A stretch of 64,000 nt of DNA from WQUF01 sp031549885 (GTDB taxonomy: Bacteria; Bacillota; Clostridia; Clostridiales; Clostridiaceae): positions 1 through 64,000 of the forward strand of contig JAVBPD010000071.1 in the NCBI GenBank assembly GCA_031549885.1, written 5' to 3'. This document shows, piece by piece, positions 18,867 to 27,341 of this stretch. Under the pieces are notes generated by a model. The model worked only from the letters and a program-made list of their open reading frames with translations, was not told the origin of the DNA and did no database searches. Within the stretch, counting starts at the first letter, position 1. Every line of letters begins with the position of its first letter. The position numbers were made by a program, and so were the translations under genes.

Positions 18867-19740
18867 ATTAAACTTTACTGATTATTTCTTTCAGGTATGG
18901 AATATATCCATTAGTGAGTTTTACCCTTATAGGAATGGCTTTTTCTTAATGGACACTGAAGGAAATAACTACTTTTTAAAATCATCAAATGAAGATCCAA
19001 AGGAATCAGAGAGGTACATTAAATATTTTGATATACTTAAAGAGGTTTTCTGTAATACATGTGACCTTATAAAGACCATTAATGGAAAAATTTCATATAA
19101 TAATTTTTATTTGCTTTCTTTTCCAAATGGAACTAAACTCAACATTAATGATGAGATACACAAAAGAGAATTAATAAGTACATTTAAAAAATATTTCAAA
19201 GTATGCAATAAAGCTTCTATGGAATTCTTAAAAGATGACAATTTTATGTATAATTTTTACAAAAACAAGTTATTCCTAGAAGATAAATATTTTGAAATAT
19301 CAAATAAAATTTTTAAAAACAATATTGAGGAATTATATATAAGAAACTATTACAAAATGCATGAAATTACAAATAGCTATTTCGAAAAAATCGATAATAT
19401 TTATACAGAGTTAACCGTTAATAGTTACCCTAAAAATATACAATATTTTGATATTGAAAATATGTATTTTTCTTATAGCAACAATGAAGTATATTTTGTA
19501 GATTTTTCTACCCCAAAAAACGAACTAAGAGTCATAAGTTTCTTAAAAATCATAAAGAGATTTAATTGGGATTTAGATGATTTTATAGAAAAGATAAAAC
19601 CTAACATATTTAACCTTGAGATAGAATTTATTAAGCTTTACTTAAGTTTGCCATATGAATTTATGAATAAGTATTTAAAGTATTTTAAAGGCGAGTATGT
19701 TAATGAAAGTGATTTTGAAAAAATAACTATTGAAGTTTAA
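18853..19740 (+). CDS. Divergent CotS-like spore coat protein
   Basis: The order of elements follows a CotS-like kinase fold: an N-terminal lobe with GNNYFLKSS, then a C-terminal lobe with FDIENMYFS and VYFVDFSTP where the catalytic loop and DFD metal motif would be. Catalytic residues look degraded, so it may be a pseudokinase. Start ATG at 18853 has GGTGAG (18840-18845) at good distance; an ATG at 18838 is less suited. Last gene of the operon, followed by a strong terminator. Confidence 0.68.
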   Translation: MNIFKLNFTDYFFQVWNISISEFYPYRNGFFLMDTEGNNYFLKSSNEDPKESERYIKYFDILKEVFCNTCDLIKTINGKISYNNFYLLSFPNGTKLNINDEIHKRELISTFKKYFKVCNKASMEFLKDDNFMYNFYKNKLFLEDKYFEISNKIFKNNIEELYIRNYYKMHEITNSYFEKIDNIYTELTVNSYPKNIQYFDIENMYFSYSNNEVYFVDFSTPKNELRVISFLKIIKRFNWDLDDFIEKIKPNIFNLEIEFIKLYLSLPYEFMNKYLKYFKGEYVNESDFEKITIEV

Positions 19741-19744
19741 TTTA

Positions 19745-19771
19745 GAGCAATGGGTTTCCATTGCTCATTTT
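19745..19771 (+). terminator. Terminator of the CotS-like operon
   Basis: GAGCAATGG (19745-19753) pairs perfectly with CCATTGCTC (19758-19766) over a GTTT loop, followed by ATTTTTTAA. It overlaps the stop codon of the convergent membrane-protein gene. Confidence 0.88.
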
Positions 19772-21225
19772 TTAATAAAATAAACTAAAATTGGCAGTGA
19801 AGAAATGATTACATTTATTATAAGCCTTGTTGCTATGATATCTTTATATATTGGAATAGAAACGCCATCTTCTGTACTATTTAATGGTATAAATGTATGC
19901 AAATTGATGACGGCAAACATTATAATTCCTGCTGCAAATATGGCAGCACAAATAGGCGATAATAAAACAAATATTTTATCATTTTTTAGTATATCCTTTA
20001 AAAAGCCTCCAAAATACATTCCCATTTTATCAGCCCCTACTTCGCCAAATAGCTTTGGTAAAATAGCATCGTTAATTGTTCCTAGGGATATAAAAGGTGA
20101 ATTTACAATGTCAATTAAGGAAAAAGCTGTAGAAAATAATATCTCAATGAGCAATGCTGTTTTGCTGTATTTCTTATTTGCAAAGCATAATATGCATACA
20201 TATGGGCTAAGCAATATAATCCAATAAAAGTAAGTCTTGCTGCATAAAAAGAAAATAGCCATTGACAAAAATGCTATGTAAATAGTTAGATTTCCTATTT
20301 TACCTACAGGTTTTTTAATATAACATGCTATCCACAAAATAACAGTAATTACAATAAAAATAGGAACAGGTCTATCCATAAAAGGAAAATTATTTATAAA
20401 GATAAAAATAATAAAATTATACAAACTATTTTTAGATACATCAGGCATTGCAAAAATTGGCGATAAAAATAAGCAAATACTAAATCCACATATAAAATAA
20501 AATATAATTTTTAATATCCTTTTTTCATATAAAAGAACAAGAGGAATAAAAACTAACAAAGCAAAATATTTCAGCGCAATTGCTATAGAAAAATACACAA
20601 TAAATCTTCTTATATTTCCTTTTATGTAGTAATATATGCCTACTAATGTGAAAAACATAGAAAAAATATCATATTGACCTTTTATTAATAAAGAGTAAAA
20701 AATAAGGCTGCTAGATGCAAAATAAAACATGCACCATTTTTCATTTTTCTCAGAAAACGATAAAGCCTTACATATTTTTGATACCATATATGTGCAGCCT
20801 AATAAAAATGGCAATAATATTAATTTAGCATATAATAATGCCCAAGTTGACAAGAATGGGTCAAATTTAAAAAATGTTTCCATTATCCACAATGGAAAAT
20901 TCCAAATTGCAAATATCATATAAACAGGAAATGGATATACAGCATGAGAACTATTAAATTTGGATATAACAGGATTAACGTTATCTAAATAAAAATTTGT
21001 CAATCTGCCATTTAATAAAGAGTTCCATAAATTTATACCATGGCGGGTTGTAATTACGATATCCCAATAAAGATACGAAAGCAATAATATGGTAATTATT
21101 GAGAAAAGCATGATCCATTCAATCCTCAGTGGTTTTTCTATATTTTGATATGTTTTTAGCGCTTTAAAAAAATTCACCTTTTCAAAATCGCTTTGATAGG
21201 ATTTTATTGCTTTTTTGATATTCAT
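19765..21225 (-). CDS. Polytopic membrane protein, GT-C glycosyltransferase-like
   Basis: The 486-residue protein has a cytoplasmic N-terminal tail of about 35 residues, then ten or more hydrophobic segments. The first luminal/extracellular loop contains YWDIVITTRHGINLWNSL and other acidic/aromatic residues, a layout like polyprenyl-phosphate-sugar-dependent GT-C enzymes (mannosyltransferase/GT87 type). The middle (LIKGQYDIFSMFFTLVGIYYY) is also typical of that group. A glycosyl-transfer role to wall or spore surface polymers is inferred; the exact family is uncertain. GGAGG precedes the ATG. Confidence 0.7.
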   Translation of the reverse strand: MNIKKAIKSYQSDFEKVNFFKALKTYQNIEKPLRIEWIMLFSIITILLLSYLYWDIVITTRHGINLWNSLLNGRLTNFYLDNVNPVISKFNSSHAVYPFPVYMIFAIWNFPLWIMETFFKFDPFLSTWALLYAKLILLPFLLGCTYMVSKICKALSFSEKNEKWCMFYFASSSLIFYSLLIKGQYDIFSMFFTLVGIYYYIKGNIRRFIVYFSIAIALKYFALLVFIPLVLLYEKRILKIIFYFICGFSICLFLSPIFAMPDVSKNSLYNFIIFIFINNFPFMDRPVPIFIVITVILWIACYIKKPVGKIGNLTIYIAFLSMAIFFLCSKTYFYWIILLSPYVCILCFANKKYSKTALLIEILFSTAFSLIDIVNSPFISLGTINDAILPKLFGEVGADKMGMYFGGFLKDILKNDKIFVLLSPICAAIFAAGIIMFAVINLHTFIPLNSTEDGVSIPIYKDIIATRLIINVIISSLPILVYFIKK

Positions 21226-21353
21226 CTTTTAACCTCCAATTTATCTAATTTTTGATATTTTATAGCATTTTTTATCTATTTATATCAATTTTATTATGCT
21301 TTTATTTAATATTTTTATTCTATTTTACCTTTTATAACGATTAATAACGACAA

Positions 21354-21390
21354 AAGGGCTGTTGCAACCCCTGAGTTTGCAACAGCCCTT
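21354..21390 (-). terminator. Terminator of the leftward methyltransferase operon
   Basis: AAGGGCTGTTGCAA (21354-21367) pairs perfectly with TTGCAACAGCCCTT (21377-21390). The minus strand continues TTTTGTCG, so it terminates the operon that ends with the G3E GTPase gene. Confidence 0.88.
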
Positions 21391-21403
21391 ATTAATTTAA
21401 TTT

Positions 21404-22498
21404 TTATCTCACCACATAATCATAACAATAGGTTGGGTTAGGCCTTCCTGGACTTAAACTTTTTAAAGCTATATTGCTCACAGCAATGTCTTTTCCACAT
21501 GCATAAGATATGCTCTTTTTAAATATACTCTCAAGTTCTTCTGGTGTCATTTGTACCCTTGCGTTAAAGGTTAGTAATGCCTTGTCACTAAAGCCTGCTC
21601 TACTTCTTACATCAACTTTTTCATCTAATCCCGTTAAATTGCTAATAACATACTTATCATCATCTGTATTTATTATCAATTTAATATGTCCTATTTCAGA
21701 ATTTTTGCTCTTAACTTTAGTCAAAATTTCATCCATTAATTTTTCAGAAAAACCATCCCAATTAACTTTATCTCCCTTTAGATCCATAGCTGCATTAAGC
21801 CATCCTAAAACAGCTTCTCCTTTTGCATATATGTCATAATCAACCTTAGCTAAATGAGTTCCTCCACTGCTACAATTTGTAATATATTGTAACCATTCCT
21901 TAACCCCTTCTCCAGTTTTTGCACTTATGTTAATAATATTTGCAAGAGGCCATTTTTCTTCCGCACGGCTTTTTAGCTCTTTTAATTCTTCTTCTTTTAA
22001 TAAATCTGATTTATTTATTACAATAAAATCTGCTTCTTCCATTTGCTTTTCAATTATATATAATGCACTGGTATGAAGCTTTGATTCCCTATTATCTAAA
22101 ATATCTCTTAATTTACTTGGGCTTACCAATACTGAAAGAGGAGCTATATCTAATTCATTTCCAAAATGATCCTTTAGTGGCTGAAATATTGTAGCAGAAA
22201 GATCTGTACAGCTTCCCACTGGCTCTGCTATGATTGTATTTATGCGCTTATCTTTTCTAATGCTTTCAATTGCTTCGCTAAAACCTTTAAAGTTGCAACA
22301 AAAACAACTACCACTAACTTCAAGAACATTATCATTAATATATTTTAAAAACCTTGTATCTACCAACTCTGAAGCTTGGTCATTTGTAATAACCCCTATC
22401 ATTTCTCTCTTTTCATCTAAATGTTTAAGAGCATTCATAATCAAAGTTGTCTTTCCTGCTCCTAAAAATCCACCAACAATAATAATCCTTGTTTTCAT
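21404..22498 (-). CDS. G3E-family (CobW/COG0523-like) GTPase, first copy
   Basis: G3E GTPases insert metals or metal cofactors into enzymes. The P-loop is GGFLGAGKTT (9-18), a CxCC metal-binding motif lies at 65-68 (SCFCC) and the guanine motif NKSD is near residue 156. The C-terminal part (about 205-364) is not an obvious CobW_C domain and may be specific. Start is the ATG at 22498, seven bases after GGAG; the ATG at 22504 is too close. As last gene of the corrinoid methyltransferase operon it may service or reactivate the corrinoid or zinc sites; that is inference. Confidence 0.85.
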   Translation of the reverse strand: MKTRIIIVGGFLGAGKTTLIMNALKHLDEKREMIGVITNDQASELVDTRFLKYINDNVLEVSGSCFCCNFKGFSEAIESIRKDKRINTIIAEPVGSCTDLSATIFQPLKDHFGNELDIAPLSVLVSPSKLRDILDNRESKLHTSALYIIEKQMEEADFIVINKSDLLKEEELKELKSRAEEKWPLANIINISAKTGEGVKEWLQYITNCSSGGTHLAKVDYDIYAKGEAVLGWLNAAMDLKGDKVNWDGFSEKLMDEILTKVKSKNSEIGHIKLIINTDDDKYVISNLTGLDEKVDVRSRAGFSDKALLTFNARVQMTPEELESIFKKSISYACGKDIAVSNIALKSLSPGRPNPTYCYDYVVR

Positions 22499-22537
22499 TT
22501 TCATACTCCTTTAAATTTAATTTTCATATGATAAATA

Positions 22538-24082
22538 TTAAAAAGACCCAATAAGAGGCAATATTTTAAGAGCAATTTCCATATTTAACCTATCTTCAGC
22601 ATTTTTAAAATTTATATTGCACTGCTTTTCAATGAAAGCAATTCTGTACCTTACAGTATTAGGGTGTACAAACAACTGTTTAGCAGTTTCTCTATAAGCA
22701 TAACTATTTTTAATAAAAGCATCTAAAGTATCTAACATTGTTTTATAATTTTCCTTGCCAAGGCCTTTTAAAGGGTTCAAATATTCCTCATAATATTTTG
22801 CACTCTCTTCAGCTATTTTTTTTGATTTGAAAAACCTATAAAATCCAAGTTGCATGAAATAAAATACATTTTGATTTTTATTAATAACATGTCCAAGCTC
22901 TAATGCACACATAGCTTCTTCATAACTTTGATAAATTTTATCGTAATAAGTTACAGAGCCTACAGATATTTTTATATTCTTAAATTTCTCGCCAATCTCA
23001 TTTATTTTTTCAAATAAGTTTGGACTATACTTCATATATGCTAAGACTAAATCTTCTTTTAAAAATCCTGAAAAGGTACTATCCATAAACAAAGCTTTAT
23101 TAATTTTTTCATAAATTAAATCATCAATATTGCTAAACAATACTATCATGCCTTCACAATACAACTCATAACCTAAAATACATGCTTCTTTCCTAAATTC
23201 TTCTATATCTAAAACTTTAGAAATTATTTTCCTGATAAATTCACTATCATATTTTCTCTGTATTTTTCTAACATCCCTTTGGATTCTTGTTTCCATTGTG
23301 ACTAAATGAGTACAATGAGACAATAAAAGATAAACATCAGAAGAAATATATTTTTCAGATTTAATGAGCAATATATGACCAATGGTTTTATTTTCATAAA
23401 TGATTTCAGAACATACCCATTCGTAATATTTATTGTCTATCCACATGTAGTATTGATTAACATTATTGTAAAAAGATATTTGAAAAACTTTTTTATTCCA
23501 CTTGTTTTTGCTGTGTATTATTTCATCATAATCAACATTTTCATGGTACATAAAAATGTCATTGCCTACTGCCACTATTGCATCTAATCCAGTCCATTTA
23601 TAAAGAGTTCTTGCAATTTTTACAAACCCTTTCTCCATAATATCATCATAGATATCTTGAAAAACCTCAGGTATTTTTTTAATCTCTTTTGTTTCCTTGG
23701 ACATTAGGTTTGAAGAGATGAAATCATAAATATCTCTATATGTTCCGCCTACAGGAAGATCAATAACAGGAAAATTTAATCTATTAGCTTCGGATTTTAT
23801 TATATGAGGAAGCTTATTATCATAAAAGCGAAGCTGAATTGCTAAAACCGCAACTTGTTTTTCTACCATTTTTCCTATCAATTCACTTTGATAAATTTCA
23901 TTGCGTAAAAAACCATAACCTGTGGTTAAGACAATTTCACCACCTTTATAATAATGGTGTGCATCAGGAGAATCTAATACAGTAACAGATGTTATGATGT
24001 TTTTAAACCCACCATGACCAGCTAAAATCTTTGATTGTGTAAAATATTCGCACTCTAACAGCTCCTGAACACTAATTTCCAC
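22538..24082 (-). CDS. PucR-family transcriptional regulator
   Basis: The N-terminal PucR domain (about 5-125) begins SVQELLECEYF and contains GGEIVLTTGYGF. A central GGDEF-like/sensor region follows. The C-terminal PucR helix-turn-helix (about 440-505) reads YRETAKQLFVHPNTVRYRI. The founding member controls purine catabolism in Bacillus subtilis; other members respond to varied metabolites. It is encoded within the methyltransferase operon beside purine-type genes, so it probably senses the pathway's substrate. Start GTG with GAAGGTG upstream. Confidence 0.88.
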   Translation of the reverse strand: MEISVQELLECEYFTQSKILAGHGGFKNIITSVTVLDSPDAHHYYKGGEIVLTTGYGFLRNEIYQSELIGKMVEKQVAVLAIQLRFYDNKLPHIIKSEANRLNFPVIDLPVGGTYRDIYDFISSNLMSKETKEIKKIPEVFQDIYDDIMEKGFVKIARTLYKWTGLDAIVAVGNDIFMYHENVDYDEIIHSKNKWNKKVFQISFYNNVNQYYMWIDNKYYEWVCSEIIYENKTIGHILLIKSEKYISSDVYLLLSHCTHLVTMETRIQRDVRKIQRKYDSEFIRKIISKVLDIEEFRKEACILGYELYCEGMIVLFSNIDDLIYEKINKALFMDSTFSGFLKEDLVLAYMKYSPNLFEKINEIGEKFKNIKISVGSVTYYDKIYQSYEEAMCALELGHVINKNQNVFYFMQLGFYRFFKSKKIAEESAKYYEEYLNPLKGLGKENYKTMLDTLDAFIKNSYAYRETAKQLFVHPNTVRYRIAFIEKQCNINFKNAEDRLNMEIALKILPLIGSF

Positions 24083-24151
24083 TTTTTCACCTTCTTATGC
24101 TAAATAATGGGATGCTAATTTAAACATCCCATTAACATTTTTAATCTAAGA

Positions 24152-25573
24152 TTATTTTACATATTCTTCATACCATTGACCATAGACTTTGTTTAAAGGC
24201 ATACCTAAATCAAGCAATTCTTTTTTAACTTTATTATATATGTCCTTATATTCTTTAGTTGGCTCCATTCTCTTTAAGTCAAAGCATTCTTGTACTGGTT
24301 TTCCCTTAGGAGGCGCAATTAATTGTTCTTCATATTTTGGAAGCACTTTTTTCACAATTTCATTAGCTTGCTTTCTTGTCATACCTGCACATGATTTAAA
24401 TACCTCACCACACCACCAAGCTTCGAGTGGAGTGATATAATCTGTATACCTTCCTCCTGCTGAACGTGGCTGAGTGGTTTTTGATGCGCCGGATACGCAG
24501 TGATTCATAAGTCCCATTGCAGCTTCATATAAAAACATTTCAGTGCATGGTCCTGCAGTTTCATTTACTATTTTGTTTCTCATAAAACCAGTATTTCTGC
24601 TTACTGCCTGTATAGCTACGCTATTTGCCCACAAAGCTTTTCTTCCGCAGTTGCCAAATAGCTGAATATCATATACATATGAACTTGTATAATCTGCTTG
24701 CAAGATTGTAGGAAGAAGCAAGTCTGTAGCTATATTAGATATAACAGTTCCCTCAGGAGGTCCTGCATATCCTCCAATATATGAGAATCCACCTGGTCTT
24801 AATTTATGACCATTGCTAAGGCCTTGTATTATACGATGGAAATTGCTGAAAGTACATTTTAACTCTACAGGAGTTAAAGACATAGTTACATTCCCTCTAC
24901 CGCTTAATGCTCCTACGCCACCTAAATGCCCATATTCTGTACAAGCACCAGCAACACCGGTACAAGCCATTCCTGGACGACCTGCTCTCCAAAGAGCCTC
25001 TTTTTTAAGCTGAGACTCATAATCTCCCATTAAAGTTTCATAAGGAGTACCTGCTCTTACCTCTCTCCCAAAAACAGTAGCAAGTGTTGGACCATGGAGT
25101 ACATCCACAAGCTTATTATATTTAACTAAACCTTGAACTAGAGGCAGATAATTTTCCTCAGAGCACACAATACCAAGAGAAGCAGCTAAAAGTGGAGTAT
25201 ATGGATCTTCTGGTCTTCTTGGCTTCATGATAACTTGATCTTGGCCCTCACCTAGGATATTTTCAGTTTGATAGTCTCTAATGCATTCTAATAGTTCGCT
25301 TTCATCTATTTTGATTATTCTTTCAGTATCTTCACACAATAAACCTAACTCTAAAGCAAGCTCCCATCCTGCTTTAAAATATCTATCTGCAAGTTCATCA
25401 TCACAGTTAATAGGATTATCTGGATCATAAGTTTTTTCAAGACCATGTTCTTTTAGTTTTGCTTTGATGGTTTTTGGTATAACTTTAATATCCCAATCCT
25501 TTACAGTGCAAAGTGGGCCTGTATATGCTTTATCAAGGTTATTTAGTAGCTTTTGAACTTTCAAACTATACAT
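24152..25573 (-). CDS. MtmB-family corrinoid methyltransferase without pyrrolysine
   Basis: MtmB transfers the methyl group of monomethylamine to a corrinoid protein and in archaea uses pyrrolysine (residue 202, after AGRPGM). Family signatures are visible: CTVKDWDIKVIP (22-33), AGRPGM (197-202), AGPCTEM and GKPVQECFDLKRMEPTKEY near the C-terminus. Full length (473) is close to the family's 458. At the pyrrolysine position this protein has Thr 205, codon ACC (complement of 24959-24961), with no in-frame amber. It must therefore work by another chemistry or on another N-methyl substrate. The gene lies 14 bp after a cognate corrinoid-protein gene. Substrate unknown; a methylated purine is suggested by the neighbours. 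Confidence 0.85.
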   Translation of the reverse strand: MYSLKVQKLLNNLDKAYTGPLCTVKDWDIKVIPKTIKAKLKEHGLEKTYDPDNPINCDDELADRYFKAGWELALELGLLCEDTERIIKIDESELLECIRDYQTENILGEGQDQVIMKPRRPEDPYTPLLAASLGIVCSEENYLPLVQGLVKYNKLVDVLHGPTLATVFGREVRAGTPYETLMGDYESQLKKEALWRAGRPGMACTGVAGACTEYGHLGGVGALSGRGNVTMSLTPVELKCTFSNFHRIIQGLSNGHKLRPGGFSYIGGYAGPPEGTVISNIATDLLLPTILQADYTSSYVYDIQLFGNCGRKALWANSVAIQAVSRNTGFMRNKIVNETAGPCTEMFLYEAAMGLMNHCVSGASKTTQPRSAGGRYTDYITPLEAWWCGEVFKSCAGMTRKQANEIVKKVLPKYEEQLIAPPKGKPVQECFDLKRMEPTKEYKDIYNKVKKELLDLGMPLNKVYGQWYEEYVK

Positions 25574-25587
25574 AAGATTTACCCCCT

Positions 25588-26283
25588 CTATTTAACTTCT
25601 GAATCAAATATTACTGTTTCTCTAGGATCTTTTTTATCTCTTTCCATCAATTTTTTGCAAAGATCCACTGCATCAAAACCAGTTCTTGCCCAGCCATCAG
25701 CTTTAATATTTTTAGCAAAATCTGGTGTTACTGGTCCGCCACCTATTATAAAATAATACTTATCTTTTTGATTTGAATCTTCTATATATTGAACAACATC
25801 TTTCATATAAGGCAAAGAGGTTGTAAGCAAAGTGGACATAGCTATTATATCTGCATTTACTTCCTTAGCTGTCTCTATGAATTTCTTTACAGGAGCATCT
25901 ACTCCGATATTATGGACTTCAAAACCGTTTACAGATAGCAATGCTGACACTATGTTCTTGCCAATATCATGAACATCTCCTTTAGCCTGCCCAATGACTA
26001 TAGTACCTTTTTTTGTAACTGATCCACCTTCTTTTTTAATTGCATCAAAGATCACCTTGATAACATCTGTCATAGCATCTCCTGAAACCATGAGCTCAGG
26101 AAGGAAAGCTTCACCTTCATTGTATCGTTCATTAACGATATCCATACCTTTTGCAGCACCTTCATTTAAGATTTCAAGAGGTGGAATTCCTGCATCTAAA
26201 GCCTCTTTAACAAGGCGCAGTCCATCATCAGTTTCACCATCAGCAATTGCCATACTTAAATTCTTTAATAGATCTTCTTTCAT
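25588..26283 (-). CDS. Corrinoid (methyl carrier) protein, MtmC/MtbC type
   Basis: This is the methyl carrier between two methyltransferases. An N-terminal helical B12-binding-2 domain (about 1-90) is followed by a Rossmann cobalamin-binding domain with GDVHDIGKN (102-110), whose His 105 is the expected cobalt ligand, and GGGP (181-184). Length (231) fits the family. The ATG has no ribosome site in the usual place; AGGAGGG lies about 60 bases upstream and is brought near by a stem-loop (see separate entry). It sits directly before the MtmB-like gene. Confidence 0.92.
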   Translation of the reverse strand: MKEDLLKNLSMAIADGETDDGLRLVKEALDAGIPPLEILNEGAAKGMDIVNERYNEGEAFLPELMVSGDAMTDVIKVIFDAIKKEGGSVTKKGTIVIGQAKGDVHDIGKNIVSALLSVNGFEVHNIGVDAPVKKFIETAKEVNADIIAMSTLLTTSLPYMKDVVQYIEDSNQKDKYYFIIGGGPVTPDFAKNIKADGWARTGFDAVDLCKKLMERDKKDPRETVIFDSEVK

Positions 26284-26351
26284 GATATTTTAATTTGCTT
26301 AAAATTTATAAAATTATATTTTTATAATGTTGCTTTTAAGCAAACCCTCCT
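26284..26351 (-). promoter_or_regulatory. Hairpin between ribosome site and start codon of the corrinoid-protein gene
   Basis: On the minus strand AGGAGGG (26345-26351) is immediately followed by an 11-bp perfect inverted repeat (26334-26344 with 26294-26304, TTTTAAGCAAA/TTTGCTTAAAA on the plus strand). An inner stem follows (26306-26313 with 26320-26327). The ATG begins 10 bases after the stem. Folding would bring the ribosome site to a workable distance of about 11 bases, so translation of the carrier may depend on this RNA structure. Confidence 0.6.
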
Positions 26352-26402
26352 TTCTCTTTGTTTTATATTTAAATATTTGCACCGCAACCTTGCGCATTTT
26401 AA

Positions 26403-27320
26403 TTATACATGCATTTTTAATCCAGGAAGCTTTTTTAATCCTTCAGCCATAACTCCTATGATTTTAATTCCCACTGATGATATAACCACAATTTCAGTTT
26501 TTAATAAACCTTCTTTATATGGATTCATCTCTATGTGCTCGTTTACTGCATTTATTTCAAAATTCCCTAAATCTGTTATTGCAAAGCCTTTTACCCTATA
26601 AGTGCTCTTTAATATGGATTTAATAAAGTCTAAAAGTCCTTCTTTTGAGATTTTTTGCTGGCTTTCTAAGATAAAAGCTCTTGGTCTTGATTCATAAGTA
26701 TTGGATGATTCTTTAGAATTCTTATCGTTATATCCCATAGATTCAACAATTTGATTTATATTGACATTGCAGTAAGATGTTTCATAGATATCTGTGGAAA
26801 TGTTTATTTCCTTTACTTTTCTTAAAATACTTTTTAAATCTTGATCTTCAATTAAATCCACCTTATTTATGATAACAGCGCTGGAATATTCAATTTGACT
26901 TACTATAGCAGGAAGCAAATCATATAAATCCATAAAATTCTCAGAATCTATAACGCATATTGAACCCATATAGCTATATTCATTTTTTATGTGCAGTTTA
27001 ATAGCATCTAAGATATCTTCCATATTAGAAGGATCTGCAAGCCCTGAAGCTTCTACAAATAAATACTCAAATTCATATTTAGACATTTCTATAAGACTAT
27101 TTATAAAATTTGCTTTTAAACAAGAACAGAATATGGAACCATTCATAAGCTCAATCATTTTTATTCCATCTTTTTTTAAAAGAGCACCATCTACACTTAT
27201 CTTTCCAAATTCATTGATAATAACTCCAATTTTTTTATTAGAGTATTCATTTAAAATATTCTTAAGAAGAGTGGTTTTTCCAGATCCTAAAAAACCTGTA
27301 AGAAGTATTAACTTTATCAT
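26403..27320 (-). CDS. G3E-family (CobW/COG0523-like) GTPase, second copy
   Basis: This is another metallochaperone-type GTPase. The P-loop is GFLGSGKTT (9-17), a C-S-C motif (65-67, in SIFCSC) corresponds to the metal-binding site, and INKVDL is the guanine motif. A CobW_C-like domain forms the C-terminal third. The ATG at 27320 has AAAGGTG six bases upstream; the GTG at 27329 lies inside that site. It stands between the UroD-type methyltransferase and corrinoid-protein genes, so it likely assists the corrinoid system. Confidence 0.85.
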   Translation of the reverse strand: MIKLILLTGFLGSGKTTLLKNILNEYSNKKIGVIINEFGKISVDGALLKKDGIKMIELMNGSIFCSCLKANFINSLIEMSKYEFEYLFVEASGLADPSNMEDILDAIKLHIKNEYSYMGSICVIDSENFMDLYDLLPAIVSQIEYSSAVIINKVDLIEDQDLKSILRKVKEINISTDIYETSYCNVNINQIVESMGYNDKNSKESSNTYESRPRAFILESQQKISKEGLLDFIKSILKSTYRVKGFAITDLGNFEINAVNEHIEMNPYKEGLLKTEIVVISSVGIKIIGVMAEGLKKLPGLKMHV

Positions 27321-27341
27321 AGAACACACCTTTGGCTTTTA

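Noticed and set aside
24959..24961. Possible in-frame amber codon for pyrrolysine in the MtmB-like gene
   Set aside because: The codon at this position is ACC (Thr), and the reading frame is open throughout without any TAG.
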